Notes under the pieces: model-generated
What the model was told of the DNA's origin: nothing
What the model saw: the letters and a program-made list of their open reading frames with translations, nothing else
The model's database searches: none
From: Anthostomella pinea
Taxonomy: Eukaryota; Ascomycota; Sordariomycetes; Xylariales; Xylariaceae
Assembly: GCA_963556695.1 (NCBI GenBank)
Contig: CAUWAG010000018.1
Coordinates: forward strand, 1,860,001-1,924,000
Length of the DNA stretch: 64,000 nucleotides
Direction of reading: 5' to 3'
Program-made: the position numbers and the translations under genes
Shown: positions 31,858-44,503 of the stretch, in pieces
Position numbering within the stretch: position 1 is the first letter of the stretch
Layout of the letters: each line of letters starts with the position of its first letter

Positions 31858-34585
31858 TCAAATATTGTCGTCATCATCAGCCGTCTTGCGCGACTGCTTC
31901 TTCCCACGGCTGTCCAAACTGTCCATGCTGATCGAGTCGCTATCCCGTGCTGGCATCGCGATCGCCTGCCTTGCCGTCTCATTGTTCTCAAGGAAGTCTC
32001 GAAGACGCGCCTTGCCAATGTCAACAGCTTGACCCCAAGCTGCGTTGCTCATCTGCATCATGGGTCCGAGAAGGTTCAAGTGGTACGCCACGTATGTTCC
32101 ACCAGCCATGATGATGAGAAGCAAGAACAGGATGGGGTTGCGCAGCACTAATAAGAGAGTCAGTGGATGACAATCTGAAGTCGAGGGACTTAACTTACCG
32201 GTCACAATCTCATTCCATCCAAGTGCCAATAGCAGTCCGTAGAAATATAGGGGGACTTGCGCAACACCGCCAATGGCACTTCGCTTGGCTTCGACGTAGA
32301 CGCCATCGGCCGTCTTCTTGAACCTGACCACTAGGTCTTGTCGCTTGCCCTCACTCAAGACAGTCATCTCTTCCTCGAGGCTCTTGCCGTCTTCTTCGTC
32401 GACGCCTCCAATCGGTGTCAAATCGTCCTCATCTTCCGGTTCGACCCCCGAAGGTTGGGTTCCGATGAAGTCGGGCAGATCTGGTGGAGCATATGTCGCC
32501 GCAAGTCTGAATCTTGAAAGAAGTGGGATAAGGGTTAGAGTCGACTCTCGCGCTCGGGTATAGATTCCCTCGATGTCGTCAGCTGGCCGCCATATTCGCG
32601 GCACGCCAGCCTCATCATATCGGAACTTATCCTCAAAGTTTTCCCGTAGCTTCAGCAGGATGTTTCCCTCCATCACTTCCTCGTCGATCCTTTCTCTCAA
32701 AGCAACCCAGCTTTTGCGTCTCAAGCGCCATAGTCCGACCTCGACTTCGTCCTCACTGGCCTCGAAGCTCTTCGCCCTCTCGACGAAGCGTCCCTCAGCT
32801 TCCTTGACAACTGAAACAAAGACGTTCCAGATACGGTCCCACAAATCCTTTTCAGTCTCTGGCTTCTCTCCTGTCTCCGGAGCCCCGTTGCCTCCTCTAC
32901 CAGATCCAAGTTTGTTGAATTCCAACCCAATAGAGTCTGCCAATCGAGACTTAACCCACCGTTCGACTCGTATGGCTAACCTGCGCATCTCTTCCTTTCG
33001 CAAACGGGAGCTGACCTCGTCAAGTTCCTTCTCAAAGAGCGCATACTGTGACTTGAAATTGGACCATGCTACACCTGGGATCGCCAGACCCTGCGCCTCC
33101 TTCTTGAATCTTTCCAATGTCTTCGTTTTCTCTGATTCCACAATCTCGGCAAATTCGTACGCACCTCCAGATTTCTGCCCTGTTTTTACAGCACCAGATA
33201 CAGCATCGCTGAAGGTCGTTACTCCAGACTTATGAGCAGCAATCAGCTGACCATGGTATAGTGTTTTCAGTCGCTGATCGATCTTGCCTTCAAGCTCGGT
33301 TCGTTTCCGAGCATAGACTGCCTTGTGGTATCGGCTAGCTTGAGTTTCGAATGCCTTGACGCACTTCTCTCTGGTGGTTCTACCTGTGTTGCCGAGGTCG
33401 GCCAGGACAAGGGGCTTCCCAACACGACTGGCCTCGGCTTGCTTTTCCTCTAGTGGGCCAATTGCTTCGTCGAAACCGACCAATACTTCTCGCGCTATCT
33501 CGTCGCAACGGAACTGTGCTAGTAGCTCCTGTTGTGTAGGCAAGTCGAGGTCTTTGTTGTTGACGATCTGGTCCCACACGCCTTGGGCATAGACAGAGAA
33601 ACCATCGGCCGGGATGCGCCTGTGGTACTCGGGTAAGAAGACTCCACCATCCAGCTCCTGTTGCCCGTGCTCATTTTTGTTGTTGGAGCTTCGGCTCCCC
33701 GACACGAACCTCTTTCCTAGATTGCCGACTTCGGAGACGAACTTGTCTGGTTGTAATATCTTATGGGGCAGTGCGGCGAAAGCAAAGTCGAAGTAGTCTT
33801 CGATCCGGGATCCATCGAGGCCTTGAGGCTTAGAGATGGAGGACCAGATCTTGGTAAGATCCTGGATCAGCGTATTCCGAAGGTTGGCTAGAGGGGTGTG
33901 GCCGATGTGGTCGCGGATAACGAAGAATAAGAGGGACCTAGGGGTAGACCTAGACGGACATGTCAGCGCTGCATCAGAGGAAGCCGTAGACTCGCCCAGC
34001 ACTTACTGCTTGTCCTTCAAGAATAGCTGTAGGTTGACCTCGAAGACAGTCTTCAACAGACCCATATTGGCTCCTTGATACAATCCGACCTGGTGCTCCC
34101 ATATGTTCACGATGAGGACCTCGCTGGTTGCCAAGGCGAACAGGGCGCTCTTTCTCTCGAAGTCTTGGTCTTCGCCACGTTCCCGACCGTCGGTACCCTC
34201 AACATCCATGACGAGGATGTTGTCTGCCATCGACCCCCTCTTGTTCTTGGACATCCATATTCCCTTCGTGGTCTGCCGCCGTTCGGCCTCTGACATGACA
34301 TTGAACTCGGTGCCAAAGAGGTGGTTGAGCAGGGTGGACTTCCCGGTGGACTGCGAGCCGAAAACGGATATGAGGTGGTAGTTGAAGCCAGCTTCAGCGA
34401 CGTCGGTTACTTGGAGATAGGAGGTGATCTTGGAGCTGCAGTCGCGAGGGTTAGCGAAGATGGCTGGTGTGGCATGGGGTTGCGGTTACGGACTTGAACT
34501 CCTTGTCCTCGTCGACTACTTGGACGCCGTGCTCGTATTGAGCTTGGGTGGGCGCATCGCCCTTAGTAGCAAAGTGGCCGTTCAT
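31858..34585 (-). CDS. SEY1: Sey1: dynamin-like GTPase for ER fusion
   Basis: Sey1 is the fungal atlastin-type GTPase that fuses ER tubules. Four exons with introns 34436-34493, 33950-34006 and 32148-32198 give 853 residues. The start [10 protein letters not shown] and [11 protein letters not shown] are typical. The GTPase domain shows the P-loop GSQSTGKST (57-65), [18 protein letters not shown] with the switch I Thr, [13 protein letters not shown] (switch II) and FFVIRDHIG (G4, RD). A long helical stalk follows. Near the C terminus two hydrophobic segments ([18 protein letters not shown] and [20 protein letters not shown]) form the membrane hairpin. Both termini would face the cytosol. The tail is short with Arg/Lys and ends DDDDNI. 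Confidence 0.94.
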
Positions 34586-36326
34586 GATGACGGCTGGACG
34601 GTCGGTTGGAAAAATGCGAAATTCAGTAGATTGCAGCGAGAAGGGTTGCCTTTGCCATCACCAGGGAGGTCGTGGCCGAGTCGCGAAAGCAATAGGGATT
34701 GGGAGAGCTCCGGGAGGAACAGATTACAGGTACTCAATCGGCAATAAAGGGTGTAATGACAATTGATGCGGCAAGGACATCCTTGTTCCAGGTTGTGGTG
34801 AAAGTCGAAAGTTGGCCAGCTGCCCAGCTGACCCGACTGGCGGGTGTCACTGCCAACTGTCAACTGTCAATTGTCACATGTCATAACAATGATGTCAGCT
34901 GGTTGCCCCTTTTGGCTCCCCTGATTCACGACACTTCCAATCGTTCACCCACCCATTACATCTATACACCAGGCGACGTTGTCATTCCCATCCATTGCAG
35001 ACCAACAGGTGGTATTGTCATCAACCTCGAGCTGCAACCAGTCTCTACGCAAGACACTGCCCATTCTCGGGCTATTAGACATGCATCCGTGTCTCACCTG
35101 CAACCGGCCGAGACCTAGCTGGCTGCAAATGGCATAGATGCTGCTGCGAGGCTCATCGATCCTGCAGAGTTATGAGGTACCATGGATTCGTCTGCCTTGT
35201 TATCTAACTTTTAGCTGTGCAGCTTATCAAGTAGCGCCTCGCTGCCAACTTTCTGGTCGTATCAAGGGCTAAAGGGGCTAATGGCTTAAGGAATAAAGGA
35301 GCTGGCAGTCAAAGTCATACTGGGTTCTCTAAGAAGCTTTGGGCACACCGTTTCAACATTTATTCTTCAAATGCCACTGAGTCATGCACGCGTGTAATAC
35401 GTTACTAGGTACAGACAAACCATCAGGGGATCAATAGGTTCGTACAGGTAGGATGTTTTGGTGATTATGATATTGTATAACCAAAGCTTCCCAATAGATA
35501 GATACTCTTGATTTGAAACAAGACATGCCATTTCTTCCATGATCGTAACGTTCAGTACCAGCAACAAGGAAAGGCTGACCTAACGACTTATCTTGAGAGC
35601 AAGGCAATGCGAGGTAGTCCTGGGATTCACGATACGGAGACCACACACAGAGTACTTGAGATGAACGAGCGATAGGTTTGCAACGCATTGCTCAGGGGCG
35701 GCTGATAGAGCGGCTGCGCGAGACAGCTTCAGCCTTTCAAGCTACCTAGTTTCTGATGGGTATTGGTTAACTGAAGGTCTTGATTGAACAACTACTCGAA
35801 CCAAACAACGACAAGACCGAAGAAGAGGCTCGCCACTGTGCGAGAGACCTTGGCGATGAGGCCTTAGCATTCCAATGGCTTCTGTAGCCACACATTCGGC
35901 TGCTTCAGCGGTTGTGCTTACTTGCCACCTGATCCTGCCAGATTTGATGTCATCAGGGCTGGCCAGCTTGGGACATGAAGCTGATTGACAAGCAAGAACA
36001 TGCCTGGCCTCCGCCTTGTTGGGGTGGTCTTCGTCGACGCGGCTTTGCCAACTTCGCGCGTTCATTGTCACACACGGACACACCTGGACCTTCGGAAACA
36101 TGGGTTGCGCCAGAGTTCAGCTACCACCAGTGAAGGCCCGACACCACGCTCCGCCCAACAGTCGGCTGAGCCACGGTGGTTGAGCTCGCCCAGCCGATAA
36201 CTTTTGCAATGTGCACAGTACTGGCTCTGTGAACTCCCATAGCAAAGATGAACAAGTCGATATCAAGATCACCACCAACATCGATGCCGAAGCAACCCTG
36301 ATATGCTTCCTTCGCCTGTCGTCCAA
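34586..36326. other. Intergenic, 1.7 kb
   Basis: SEY1 upstream region and UTP7 3' flank. There is a run of near-repeats of AACTGTCA at 34855-34885. No gene or element recognised. Confidence 0.4.
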
Positions 36327-38008
36327 CTACTCTTTCTTCGCGAATCTTGCCAAGGCAGGACCAAGCTCGACTTGCTTCTCCTTATGCTTCTCATTCCGTT
36401 GCTGCTGCTGCTCATTCCAGATCTCATCCACTTTGAGTCTCTTTTCGTCGATGACGTTCTTCGACCTTTGCTTTCGGAGATATCTGCGGAGGGCACTATT
36501 TTTGCCTCGTGCCTTGTTTCTGATCTCGGTCTCGACGTCCACGGGTTTGACATCCAGATCCTTCTCATCCTGACGCTGCTTCTCGGATCGAAGGTCGAGG
36601 TTTCCAACAAAGTTGGGGTCCAACGCGATCATGTCGGGTGGTAACTTATTCAGAAGTGTTTTGACTTCAGTCTCCTGCCGTTGCTTGGCGGTCTCGAATG
36701 GATTCACTTCAAGGGCATCGAAGTTAGGTTCACCCGCGCCAGGGATGATGATCGAACTGTTTCAATTAGCACATGTTCAGATTTCGGTCTCATCAAGACA
36801 TACCTGAATCCTTCATCTGACCCGATACCCAGAACATCCTCGAACGCACACCATTTCACCCGTTCTATCCTCTTCCCTTCTCCACCCCATGTCATATAAG
36901 GACTTTGGACCTTCTTCTGATCAGTAGCATGCTTCGAGAAAAGCCCCTGCCACATTGTTGTCGATGTGCCCCATCCCACTGCCGTCACGTCGCGGTCACT
37001 AATTGAGATACTCGAAGCGGGCTGGTGCGTGAAATAGCTCTGAACTTCTCGAAACATTCGAATGTCCCAGACAGCCATCTTATTATCGGCGCCACCACTC
37101 ACCATGTAGTGGCCCGATCTGTCAACAGACAAAGCCCTTGTGGGGCCTCTGTGAGCCAATAGCTTTACCAAAGGACCCTCGGCGGAGGAACAATTCGGCG
37201 ACCACAGCGTCACAGTCCCGTTGTTGTGGCCGACATGGGATATGCCATTGTAGGGATTTTGAGCGAGGGATACTGGCGCTCCAAGTTTTGTCGCTATCTC
37301 AGAGACGATTTGCCCAGTTGAGGTATCTTGCCATTTGATGAACCCAGTCAACCCTAAGGTGACCAATAAGAAATGATAAGGCATGAATTCGAGGTGTGTG
37401 ACATCCTGATGTTTCCTGAGGGAGTGCAGCTCAACACCTTGCGAATCGTATATGTATACATGTTTCCGTTGCGCGACGGCAAAGTATTGATTGTTGTGTA
37501 GCCACCGAACGTCCCGAACAGTTTCGTTTAACTGTAGCTCGCAGTTGAGCTTGCCCGATCTCCAATCGAATGAGGCGACGTGACCCTTTCTACCACCGAT
37601 CAGCAGTTCACGGCCGTTCCTCGAATAGTCGAACACGTAAGGACCAAGCTGATCAAGCTTCAGCTCGAACCGCTTCTTCGCTGTCTCGACGGAGACGTTC
37701 TGTTGAATCTCGTCCTGTCGGGTTCTGTACGTTCTTTCCAACTCGTGTTCGGGCTCGAGGAAGCCGCTCGTGTTCTCCAAGAGGATCTCGGCATCCTTCG
37801 CCTTCAGAGTAGCCTCCTTGTATTTGTGCTCGAGGGCCTTGAGATTGCTGCGCAATTTCTTGTCTTTGATTCCCTTCACATTGACCTTGCGCCCGCGGCC
37901 ATAGTCCCTTTGCGATTCTCTGGCTCGACGCTGCTTCTCTCGTTCGTGCTTCGGGACGAGCTCGGTTCTGGCTCGTTTGACGACGCGCGCGCCGTTGTCG
38001 GTCTCCAT
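36327..38008 (-). CDS. UTP7: Utp7: WD40 subunit of the SSU processome
   Basis: Utp7 (WDR46 in animals) is a nucleolar WD40 protein required for 18S rRNA processing. Exons 38008-36804 and 36756-36327 with a 47-nt intron give 544 residues. The N-terminal helical region has ELVPKHEREKQRRARESQ, SNLKALEHKYKEATLKAKDA and ILLENTSGFLEPEHELERTY. WD repeats include NGRELLIGGRKGHVASFDW, DVRWLHNNQYFAVAQRKHVY, GHNNGTVTLWSPN and GADNKMAVWDIRMF. The junction restores SDEGFSSIIIPGAGEPN. The C-terminal BING4CT region contains NPFETAKQRQETEVKTLLNK and IALDPNFVGNLD. The tail is basic. It is divergent from TSR1, another ribosome-assembly gene, across 565 bp. Confidence 0.94.
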
Positions 38009-38573
38009 GATGGGCGAGTAGGAAACACCGGCCTGTTTTCAGAGCTCTGCGCAGTCGAATATGGGAAGGCCGAATCCGAGGGGTTTGGTAACGTCGAAGC
38101 CAAAGGGAAGTTGAGGGCGAAAGAGAATCTGAACCGTCCCTCAGTACATGTACGGTACCACCTACAGTGGGAGATCCCAAAAAATTCCCAGCATGGAAGA
38201 CGATAAGCATGGCGGCCCCGCTAAAAAGTTGCTATCTAATCTTATCGGGAGATCAGCGCCCGCACAGGACTCCAAGTTTTAACTTTCGCCCCTCTGCCCC
38301 TCCAAAAACGGTGAATAGCTGGAGGGTATCGAAATTCCCAAACTGTCGTCACTCTCTCAGACCATAGGTAGGTAGTTGACCAAACCAGCTGCCTACAAAG
38401 ATTTATCTGGAATACGTAGAGACCGATCGCGCGGTCTTTCTACTACGAAATCTTCGCGTTCTCAGATTGCGATTACACTTCGTACCTGCCTCGAACACTG
38501 GCTTCGGAAGGCACTTCCATTCACCGTGGCTTCTTTACCATTTCGATTCAAAGCCGGAGGCGACGGAAATAAG
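38009..38573. other. Divergent promoter region shared by UTP7 and TSR1
   Basis: 565 bp between two ribosome-biogenesis genes read in opposite directions. I see an A-rich CCAAAAAATTCCC stretch near 38175 but no site I can name with confidence. Confidence 0.45.
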
Positions 38574-41070
38574 ATGCCGTCAGCAGTCGGTGGGCATTCG
38601 CATCGGCCGACTACCAAAGTCGTGCACAAGGCCTTCAAATCCAAGAAAGCGACGAAAGGCGCATTGAGAGAACAGGCGAAAGGTACGAGAACTGGGGTCC
38701 TTCCAATCTAACGGCTGTGTTCCCTTCATACTGACTGTTATTTGTATAGGCAAAGTTCCCAACGAAAAGGGGCTGCGAAAGACGCCCCATCAGCAAGTCA
38801 TGTCCAAGTTCGACCGTCGAAACCAGGCCAAGCAGCGCCAAATGACCAAGCACAAGGAGCACCAGAAAGAGACGTCAGTTTTCGCCGGACGGGACGGGGC
38901 GCCGAGGATTGTTGCTGTGATTCCACTATGCGCGGATGGCGACGTACCTACAGCTATTCAGCGCCTCAACAACAGCCTCGATATCGAATCTGAGCTCTCC
39001 GATACCAGCTTCCGGGTCTCTGTCGATCGGTTCAAGCAGAAGCTACAATATGTACCTGTCAAGAGAGACCTCACGGTATGCATGGACGCCGCGCGCGTCG
39101 CAGACTACGTGGTCTTTGTGTTGTCTGCCGGAGTCGAAGTCGACACCCTGGGCGAAATTATAATCCGGAGTGTCGAGAACCAGGGTATGTCGACCTTGTT
39201 CACGGTTGTTCAGGACCTAGACAAGGTCCAACCCGCAAAAGCGAGACCAGACGTGGTGAAGTCCCTGGCTTCTTTCATGACACACTTCCACCCGGGCCAG
39301 GAGAAGGTGTACAGTCTGGACTCGAGACAGGAGTGCTCGAATTTGATGAGGTCGCTTTGTAGTACGACACCAAAGGGTATCAATTGGAGGGACCAAAGAT
39401 CCTGGATGCTCGTAGATGAAGTCCGGTGGCCATCAGCAGATAGCGAGTCGACTGTGCTGACGGGTGTCGTCCGTGGGAAAGGCCTCAAAGCTGATCGACT
39501 GGTTCATGTGGGAGATTGGGGCACATATCAAATCGAAAAGATCACGGCCGCACCGCTACCGACTAAGAAACGGAAAGACGAAGGCATGGCTGTGGATGAC
39601 TCGGAAGGAGAGAATGTTTTGGAAGCCCCGGATGAGGACCAAGATGAGCTCGCTGAGTTGGCACCTGAAGAAGCAGTCATGGACGACGTCCCTGAATCTG
39701 TTGCGACGTCTGACAAGAGGGGTGTCTTGTTGGACGACCATCATTACTTCTCAGATGATGAGCCAGAGATGTATACTGCACCAATAAAGGTGCCTAAAGG
39801 AACTTCGTCTTACCAGGCAGCCTGGTACTTGGATGATGTTTCTGACTCGGAGTCGGATTTGGACGATGAGGAGATGCAGGATGTAGTTGAAGAAACTGCC
39901 CCAGTGGCCCCTGAGGACGGGATGGAAGGTATCGCTGCCAAAGAGCCTACCGAGGCGGCCATGTCTGAATACCCTCAATCCGAAGCGTTTGTCGAGCCGG
40001 ACGAGGACGACGATGCCGAAGAACTTGCAGCATATCGGTCGAGGAAGCGCGATGAGGTTGAGGAAGACAAAGAATTCCCCGATGAGATCGAGTTGCAGCC
40101 GAATGTGCTTGCTCGAGAAAGGTTGGCGAAGTACAGAGGCCTGAAAAGTCTGCGGACAAGCCCGTGGAACAAGGAGGAAGACCGGCCATACCAACCTGAG
40201 GAGTGGCCAAGGTTGCTACAGGTTTCCGACTACCAATCGTCTCGAAATCGGTCCATACGTGAAGCCTTGGTAGGCGGGGTTGCTCCGGGCACGCGGGTCC
40301 ACGTCCATCTAAAAGGGGTTCCCGCTGAGTTTGAGAAATCGTACACTCCTTCCCGCCCAGTCACACTGTTCTCTCTGTTGCGGCACGAGAATAAGAAGAC
40401 ATCGGTCAACTTCGAAGTCACCCACAAGGAAGACTACGAAAAGTCCATCAAAGCAAAGGAAGAGCTCATTGTTCAATGTGGCCCCCGAAGATTCGTCGTC
40501 AACCCCTTATTTTCATTGGGCGGCAACACTGAGAATGACGTACACAAGTACTGCCGGTATCTTCACCCTGGGCAATCGGCAATTGCGACTTTCATGGGAC
40601 CTATCACCTGGGGATCTGTGCCGACATTGTTCTTCAAGCGGACCATTCCCGTCGAGGGCGATGAAGGTTCAAGTGTATCGCTGCAACTAGTAGCGACAGG
40701 GACTGCTCGCCCTCCCTCCACTTCAAGAGTCGTGGCGAAGCGCGTCATCTTGACCGGTCACCCCTACCACATTCACAAAAAGATTGTGACCATCCGGTAC
40801 ATGTTCTTCAACCGAGAGGACGTGGAATGGTTCAAGGCATTGCCGCTCTGGACGAAGAGGGGAAGAAGCGGTTATGTCAAAGAGCCACTGGGTACCCATG
40901 GCTACTTCAAGGCCAATTTCGATGGGAGAATCAACCCTCAGGACGCTGTCGGTGTCAGTCTATACAAGCGAGTATGGCCTCGGAGCTCAAGACCGCTCAC
41001 GGGACCCTTGCTGGAGGAGGGGCCCTTGGTTGTCCCTCAGGACGAGGCCATGGACGAGGATATCCAATAG
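38574..41070 (+). CDS. TSR1: Tsr1: 40S ribosome biogenesis factor
   Basis: Tsr1 is a GTPase-like factor (catalytically inactive in known members) that binds pre-40S particles in late small-subunit maturation. Exons 38574-38682 and 38750-41070 give 809 residues. The start MPSAVGGHSHRPTTKVVHKA is typical of the family. The junction rebuilds REQAKGKVPNEKGLRKTPHQ. Next come the AARP2CN region (APRIVAVIPLCADGD, PKGINWRDQRSWMLVDEVRW, VRGKGLKADRLVHVGDWG), a long acidic segment, and the C-terminal DUF663 domain. That domain shows PYQPEEWPRLLQVSDYQ, PVTLFSLLRHENKKTSVNF, FLGP-like FMGPITWGSVPTLFFKR and RVILTGHPYHIHKK. Its end has MFFNREDVEWFKALPLWTKR and LGTHGYFKANFDG. Confidence 0.95.
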
Positions 41071-41277
41071 TACGGCATGCACTTATAGTATTGACTATTT
41101 CCGCTCTTGCGCGAGCGTATAGCAAGGATAGAGACCTAGTTTCACTTTCTGAATTCTGTTCAATTCGATCATCGTGCAATTACATGCTGTAGCAGTACTT
41201 TATGAATGATAGCCTCCTGAGCTTATGGTACACAAGTAAGGTCGAAGGGCAGCATCATAATACAGCCCAGAACCTTC

Positions 41278-42294
41278 CTACCCCAATGTCTCCAGGCCCT
41301 CCGTCGGTTTGGGTCCTCCCCTCGCCCTGCAGACATCCTCGGCACCACTCGCCTTCCACGCACTCGTGATCAAATTCACAATGTGATCAACACCAACCCC
41401 CTTCTTGACCTGCGCGAACACCGTCGGGCCGCCCTCCCGCATCTTCCGCGCATCGCGCTCCATGACGCCCAGATCAGCCCCCACAGCCTCCGCCAAATCT
41501 GTCTTATTAACGACCAACAAATCGCTCTGCGTGATGCCCGGGCCGCCCTTGCGCGGGATCTTGTCGCCGCCGCTCACATCGATGACATACACGATAAAAT
41601 CCGCAAGCTCGCGGCTGTAGTTGGCGGCCAGGTTGTCGCCGCCCGACTCGATTAGTAGGATGTCCGAGGCGAACTCGGCGTGCAGGTCCTCGAGCGCGGC
41701 CAGGTTGGCGCTGATGTCCTCGCGCACGGCGGCGTGCGGACACCCGCCCGTCTCGATGGCGCGGATGCGGGGGGCTGGCAAAGCCCGGTGCCGTGTTAGG
41801 AATTCGGCGTCCTCGCGCGTGAAGATGTCGTTGGTCACAGCCGCGATGCTGTACCGGGACCGCAGGGCTAGGCAGAGGGCTAGCATGAGGGCCGTCTTGC
41901 CGGAGCCGACGGGGCTGGAATGGGTTAGTTAGCTACGTGTGCTTAAACATTACGTATGAGGCGGGTGTGTATGGGTGTGAGTGTGAGTGGGAGCGTGCTG
42001 GGACTGGCATCAGGGCTCTCGGATTCCGTATATGCAAACAGACCCTCCCTCCGTCTCATAGGACTGACTGTTCACCAAATACAAGATGCCTTCAACTTAC
42101 CCGCCTATCCCAATCGTAAAAGCCCGCTCGTTCCAGTTGCGGCCCTCGGCAATGGGCATCTCGCGGCCGAGGAAGCTGCCCGGCCCGTCGAGGATCTCGT
42201 GTGAGTGCCCGTGCTCGGCGGCCGAGAAGCCGTCGTGAGAGTGGCCGCCGCCGCCGCCGCCGCCGACACCGTCGTGGGAGTGGGTGTGAGACAT
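41278..42294 (-). CDS. UreG-type urease accessory GTPase
   Basis: UreG is the GTPase chaperone that delivers nickel to apo-urease. Exons 42294-42101 and 41914-41278 (186-nt intron) give 276 residues. The N terminus is His- and Gly-rich ([20 protein letters not shown], then HGHSHE), a likely nickel-binding leader. The GTPase motifs are [11 protein letters not shown] (P-loop, residues about 64-74), [16 protein letters not shown] (invariant CPH metal motif), [38 protein letters not shown] and [13 protein letters not shown] (G4). The start was set at MSHTHSHDG; an upstream in-frame ATG at 42390 would add 32 residues. No urease structural gene is in the window, which is normal for fungi. Confidence 0.93.
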
Positions 42295-42985
42295 TTCTTC
42301 GCGCTGGATTATAGCTGGTGGATGGGTGATAGATGCACCTTGTGTACAGCACGGGTGGGTATATCCGGTGGTGTCACCTGCAAGAGCCACTTTGTTGCAG
42401 TGCGCAGTTGTGCTATGCTATGCTTCGGGGTGAGGCTTGCGAATGTGTGGCCAGCGTCGGCTTTCAGGTGAGGGGCAAGGTTCAATGTTGCTGTGGGGGA
42501 GGGGTTGCGACCTAGGTTAAGGTAGATACTTCCCACTTGCCATTCCACTAGAGCTTTTGGAACGAGATTTGGGAAAAGGTTAAATTAATGCCGAATAAAA
42601 ACACAGCATGGCCACCTGCTGCTTTTCTCTAGAGAGGCCATGCAATACCTTAGCACGATTGACGAAACCGATGCTTTCAACTACCGAAACGTCCATGCCC
42701 ATGTGTAGATTCATACATACCGGAGCCGTCATGCTGAGAAAAGTTACAATACACCATTTGAGCGGCCTCCCTAAGTTGTCCACCACGACTCTGTGTTTAG
42801 GCATGTATGTGCGCTTTTTAAAAGTGTCATTTTCCCGAGCGATGTTTGGAGTGAAACTCCATTCTCGTCAGGGCTTTAATGACCTTTTGCTCGACTTTGA
42901 TGGCAGGAGAAGGAACGAACGAGGGTAAGAGAGGGCCGTGGATAGTGGGTATATAAACTTTGATAAGAGGCATGTTCTTCATGAG
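42295..42985. other. Intergenic between UreG start and tRNA-Asp
   Basis: UreG upstream region, about 690 bp. No gene recognised. Confidence 0.4.
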
Positions 42986-43072
42986 TCTCGATTGGTCTAG
43001 TGGTGAGGATATCCGCTTGTCATAGACAAGTCCAAAACGCGGATGGCCGGGGTTCGATTCCCCGATCGAGAG
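42986..43072 (+). tRNA. tRNA-Asp (GTC) with a 15-nt intron
   Basis: The acceptor stem TCTCGAT pairs with ATCGAGA, with G as the discriminator base. The T arm is GGGGTTCGATTCCCC. The anticodon stem TCCGC/GCGGA encloses TTGTCAC once an intron is removed, giving anticodon GTC at 43019-43021. The intron occupies 43023-43037, one base 3' of the anticodon, the canonical eukaryotic position. A run of seven T (43080-43086) follows as the RNA polymerase III stop. Confidence 0.93.
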
Positions 43073-43079
43073 GATTAAC

Positions 43080-43086
43080 TTTTTTT
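43080..43086 (+). terminator. RNA polymerase III T-run after tRNA-Asp
   Basis: Seven consecutive T residues, 8 bases after the tRNA 3' end. Confidence 0.8.
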
Positions 43087-44047
43087 GTCTGTATTTGCCT
43101 CATCTCCAACAGTTTTATCCCTGTTCATGGTTTGGTTTTACTTTTTGTGTTGATTTTGGTAGGCTGATCTGCTTTTTATTAGCAGTTGATGTCGCACTCC
43201 GCTTGCTCTCTGTATTTTGCCAACTTTTGTTGCAAACGAAGCGTGTCTGCCCCGAATATGTGCTTCATCTCCTTCCCCGGAACGGCTACCACCCGTCACT
43301 ACTGTACGTCTATTTGACGCCGGCAATCTGCGGATTGGATCCTCTAAAACTGTCAGTCATTAAACTTCTTTGAAGCTAGATCAATAGCTGAGCAGCCGGT
43401 GTTCTATGTTATATGAGGAAACCTTCCAGAATTAACCGATGTATCATGTAGCTCGTCCGGCACGACCAACGGAATTCCGAATTCGTCAAAGTGCCTCGAC
43501 TGCAACGGACCGGGCTTCCCGGGGTCCCCGACGGACCACCTCTCCTCAGGGCTGGATCATACTCTTGCGTCTCCAGTCCTCGTATTAGTGCAGTCTGCAA
43601 TCAACAACGGGAGGCGGCGAGGCCTTCCAGAGTTATTAAGCGAGACCAACCAAGAAGGCAGTTCCTGAACCGTTTGGAGAACAATCAAGTTGTAAGACGG
43701 GTGAGAGAGAGAGAACCGGGAACCCTGCTCTCTGCTGCAGCGGGACGACGTCCGTATGCACTCGGTGGAAACAAATCCAAACATCCCACCATTCACCATC
43801 CATACTCCTATGCTGCCTCACCAACGCAGGCGCCCGACGGGATCTATTCGCCGAACGTGAGACCGACGACATCGTGTGTATCCAAACCATCAGACCACTG
43901 CACTGCAGGGAGACAGACCTATGCCAGGCTCCCCCCGCCTCCAGCTTCCTGATAATCGCGGGGCACCCCGCCCTTTCGTGAGGGTTCCATCGCGTGGCGT
44001 CGTCGTGGCTGCATTTTCGTACACGGTAACCACAAGACCAGGTCGGA
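43087..44047. other. Intergenic, possible 5' exons of the 44-kb gene
   Basis: No confident gene. Frames in 43490-43950 are Pro/Ser/Arg-rich and could include upstream exons of the uncharacterised gene at 44048, but no start or splice could be fixed. Confidence 0.3.
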
Positions 44048-44503
44048 TGTCCAGTCTCGTTCGTCTTACAACCTGCACCGAAGCAGTCCGCGACAGCGAG
44101 GTGGCCGTCCAAGTGGCGACCTCGGGACGACAGTCTAGTATTCTCTCGCAAACATATGCGCCGCAGCTGATAGCCGCTTCATCAGGTTCAACTTCTCAAG
44201 GTTCTGCGAAGTTGCAATGGGCTGGGGATCTACAGTACCCTACCCTGGAGCTGCTTAACTGCCAACTGGTGATCGTGAATGGAGACCAGGTTCTCATGCC
44301 CAATGTGGGTTCCCCCCAATATCACTGCCGTATCCAATCACGTTACTCAGCGGCTGCAGTGCAGATTTGATGAGCATCCAGACGTATGCAGTCTGTCTGT
44401 CTCACAGCAGGTTTTCGTGGCCATCACACTGCCGCAAGGAACGAGCATCAATCTCGTCGCACAGCAGCCAGGCAAGTCGGAGGTCATCAGTGTTACCTAT
44501 TAA
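44048..44503 (+). CDS. Uncharacterised small protein (3' exons; 5' end uncertain)
   Basis: Two coding-like segments join through a well-formed 55-nt intron (44305-44359, GTGGGT...GCTGCAG, phase 0). The result reads LNCQLVIVNGDQVLMPN then CRFDEHPDVCSLSVSQQVFV and ends GKSEVISVTY at TAA 44501. The protein is beta-rich in composition, with Cys residues before and after the junction. From ATG 44048 it would have about 132 codons minus the intron, but the frame is open further upstream, so the true start (and any signal peptide) may lie 5'. I do not recognise a family. A small secreted protein is conceivable but not shown. Confidence 0.4.

Noticed and set aside
42958..43090. tRNA-Asp considered as a pseudogene because the anticodon arm looks too long
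   Set aside because: Removing 15 bases one position after the anticodon restores a perfect 5-bp stem and 7-base loop, so it is an intron-containing functional tRNA.
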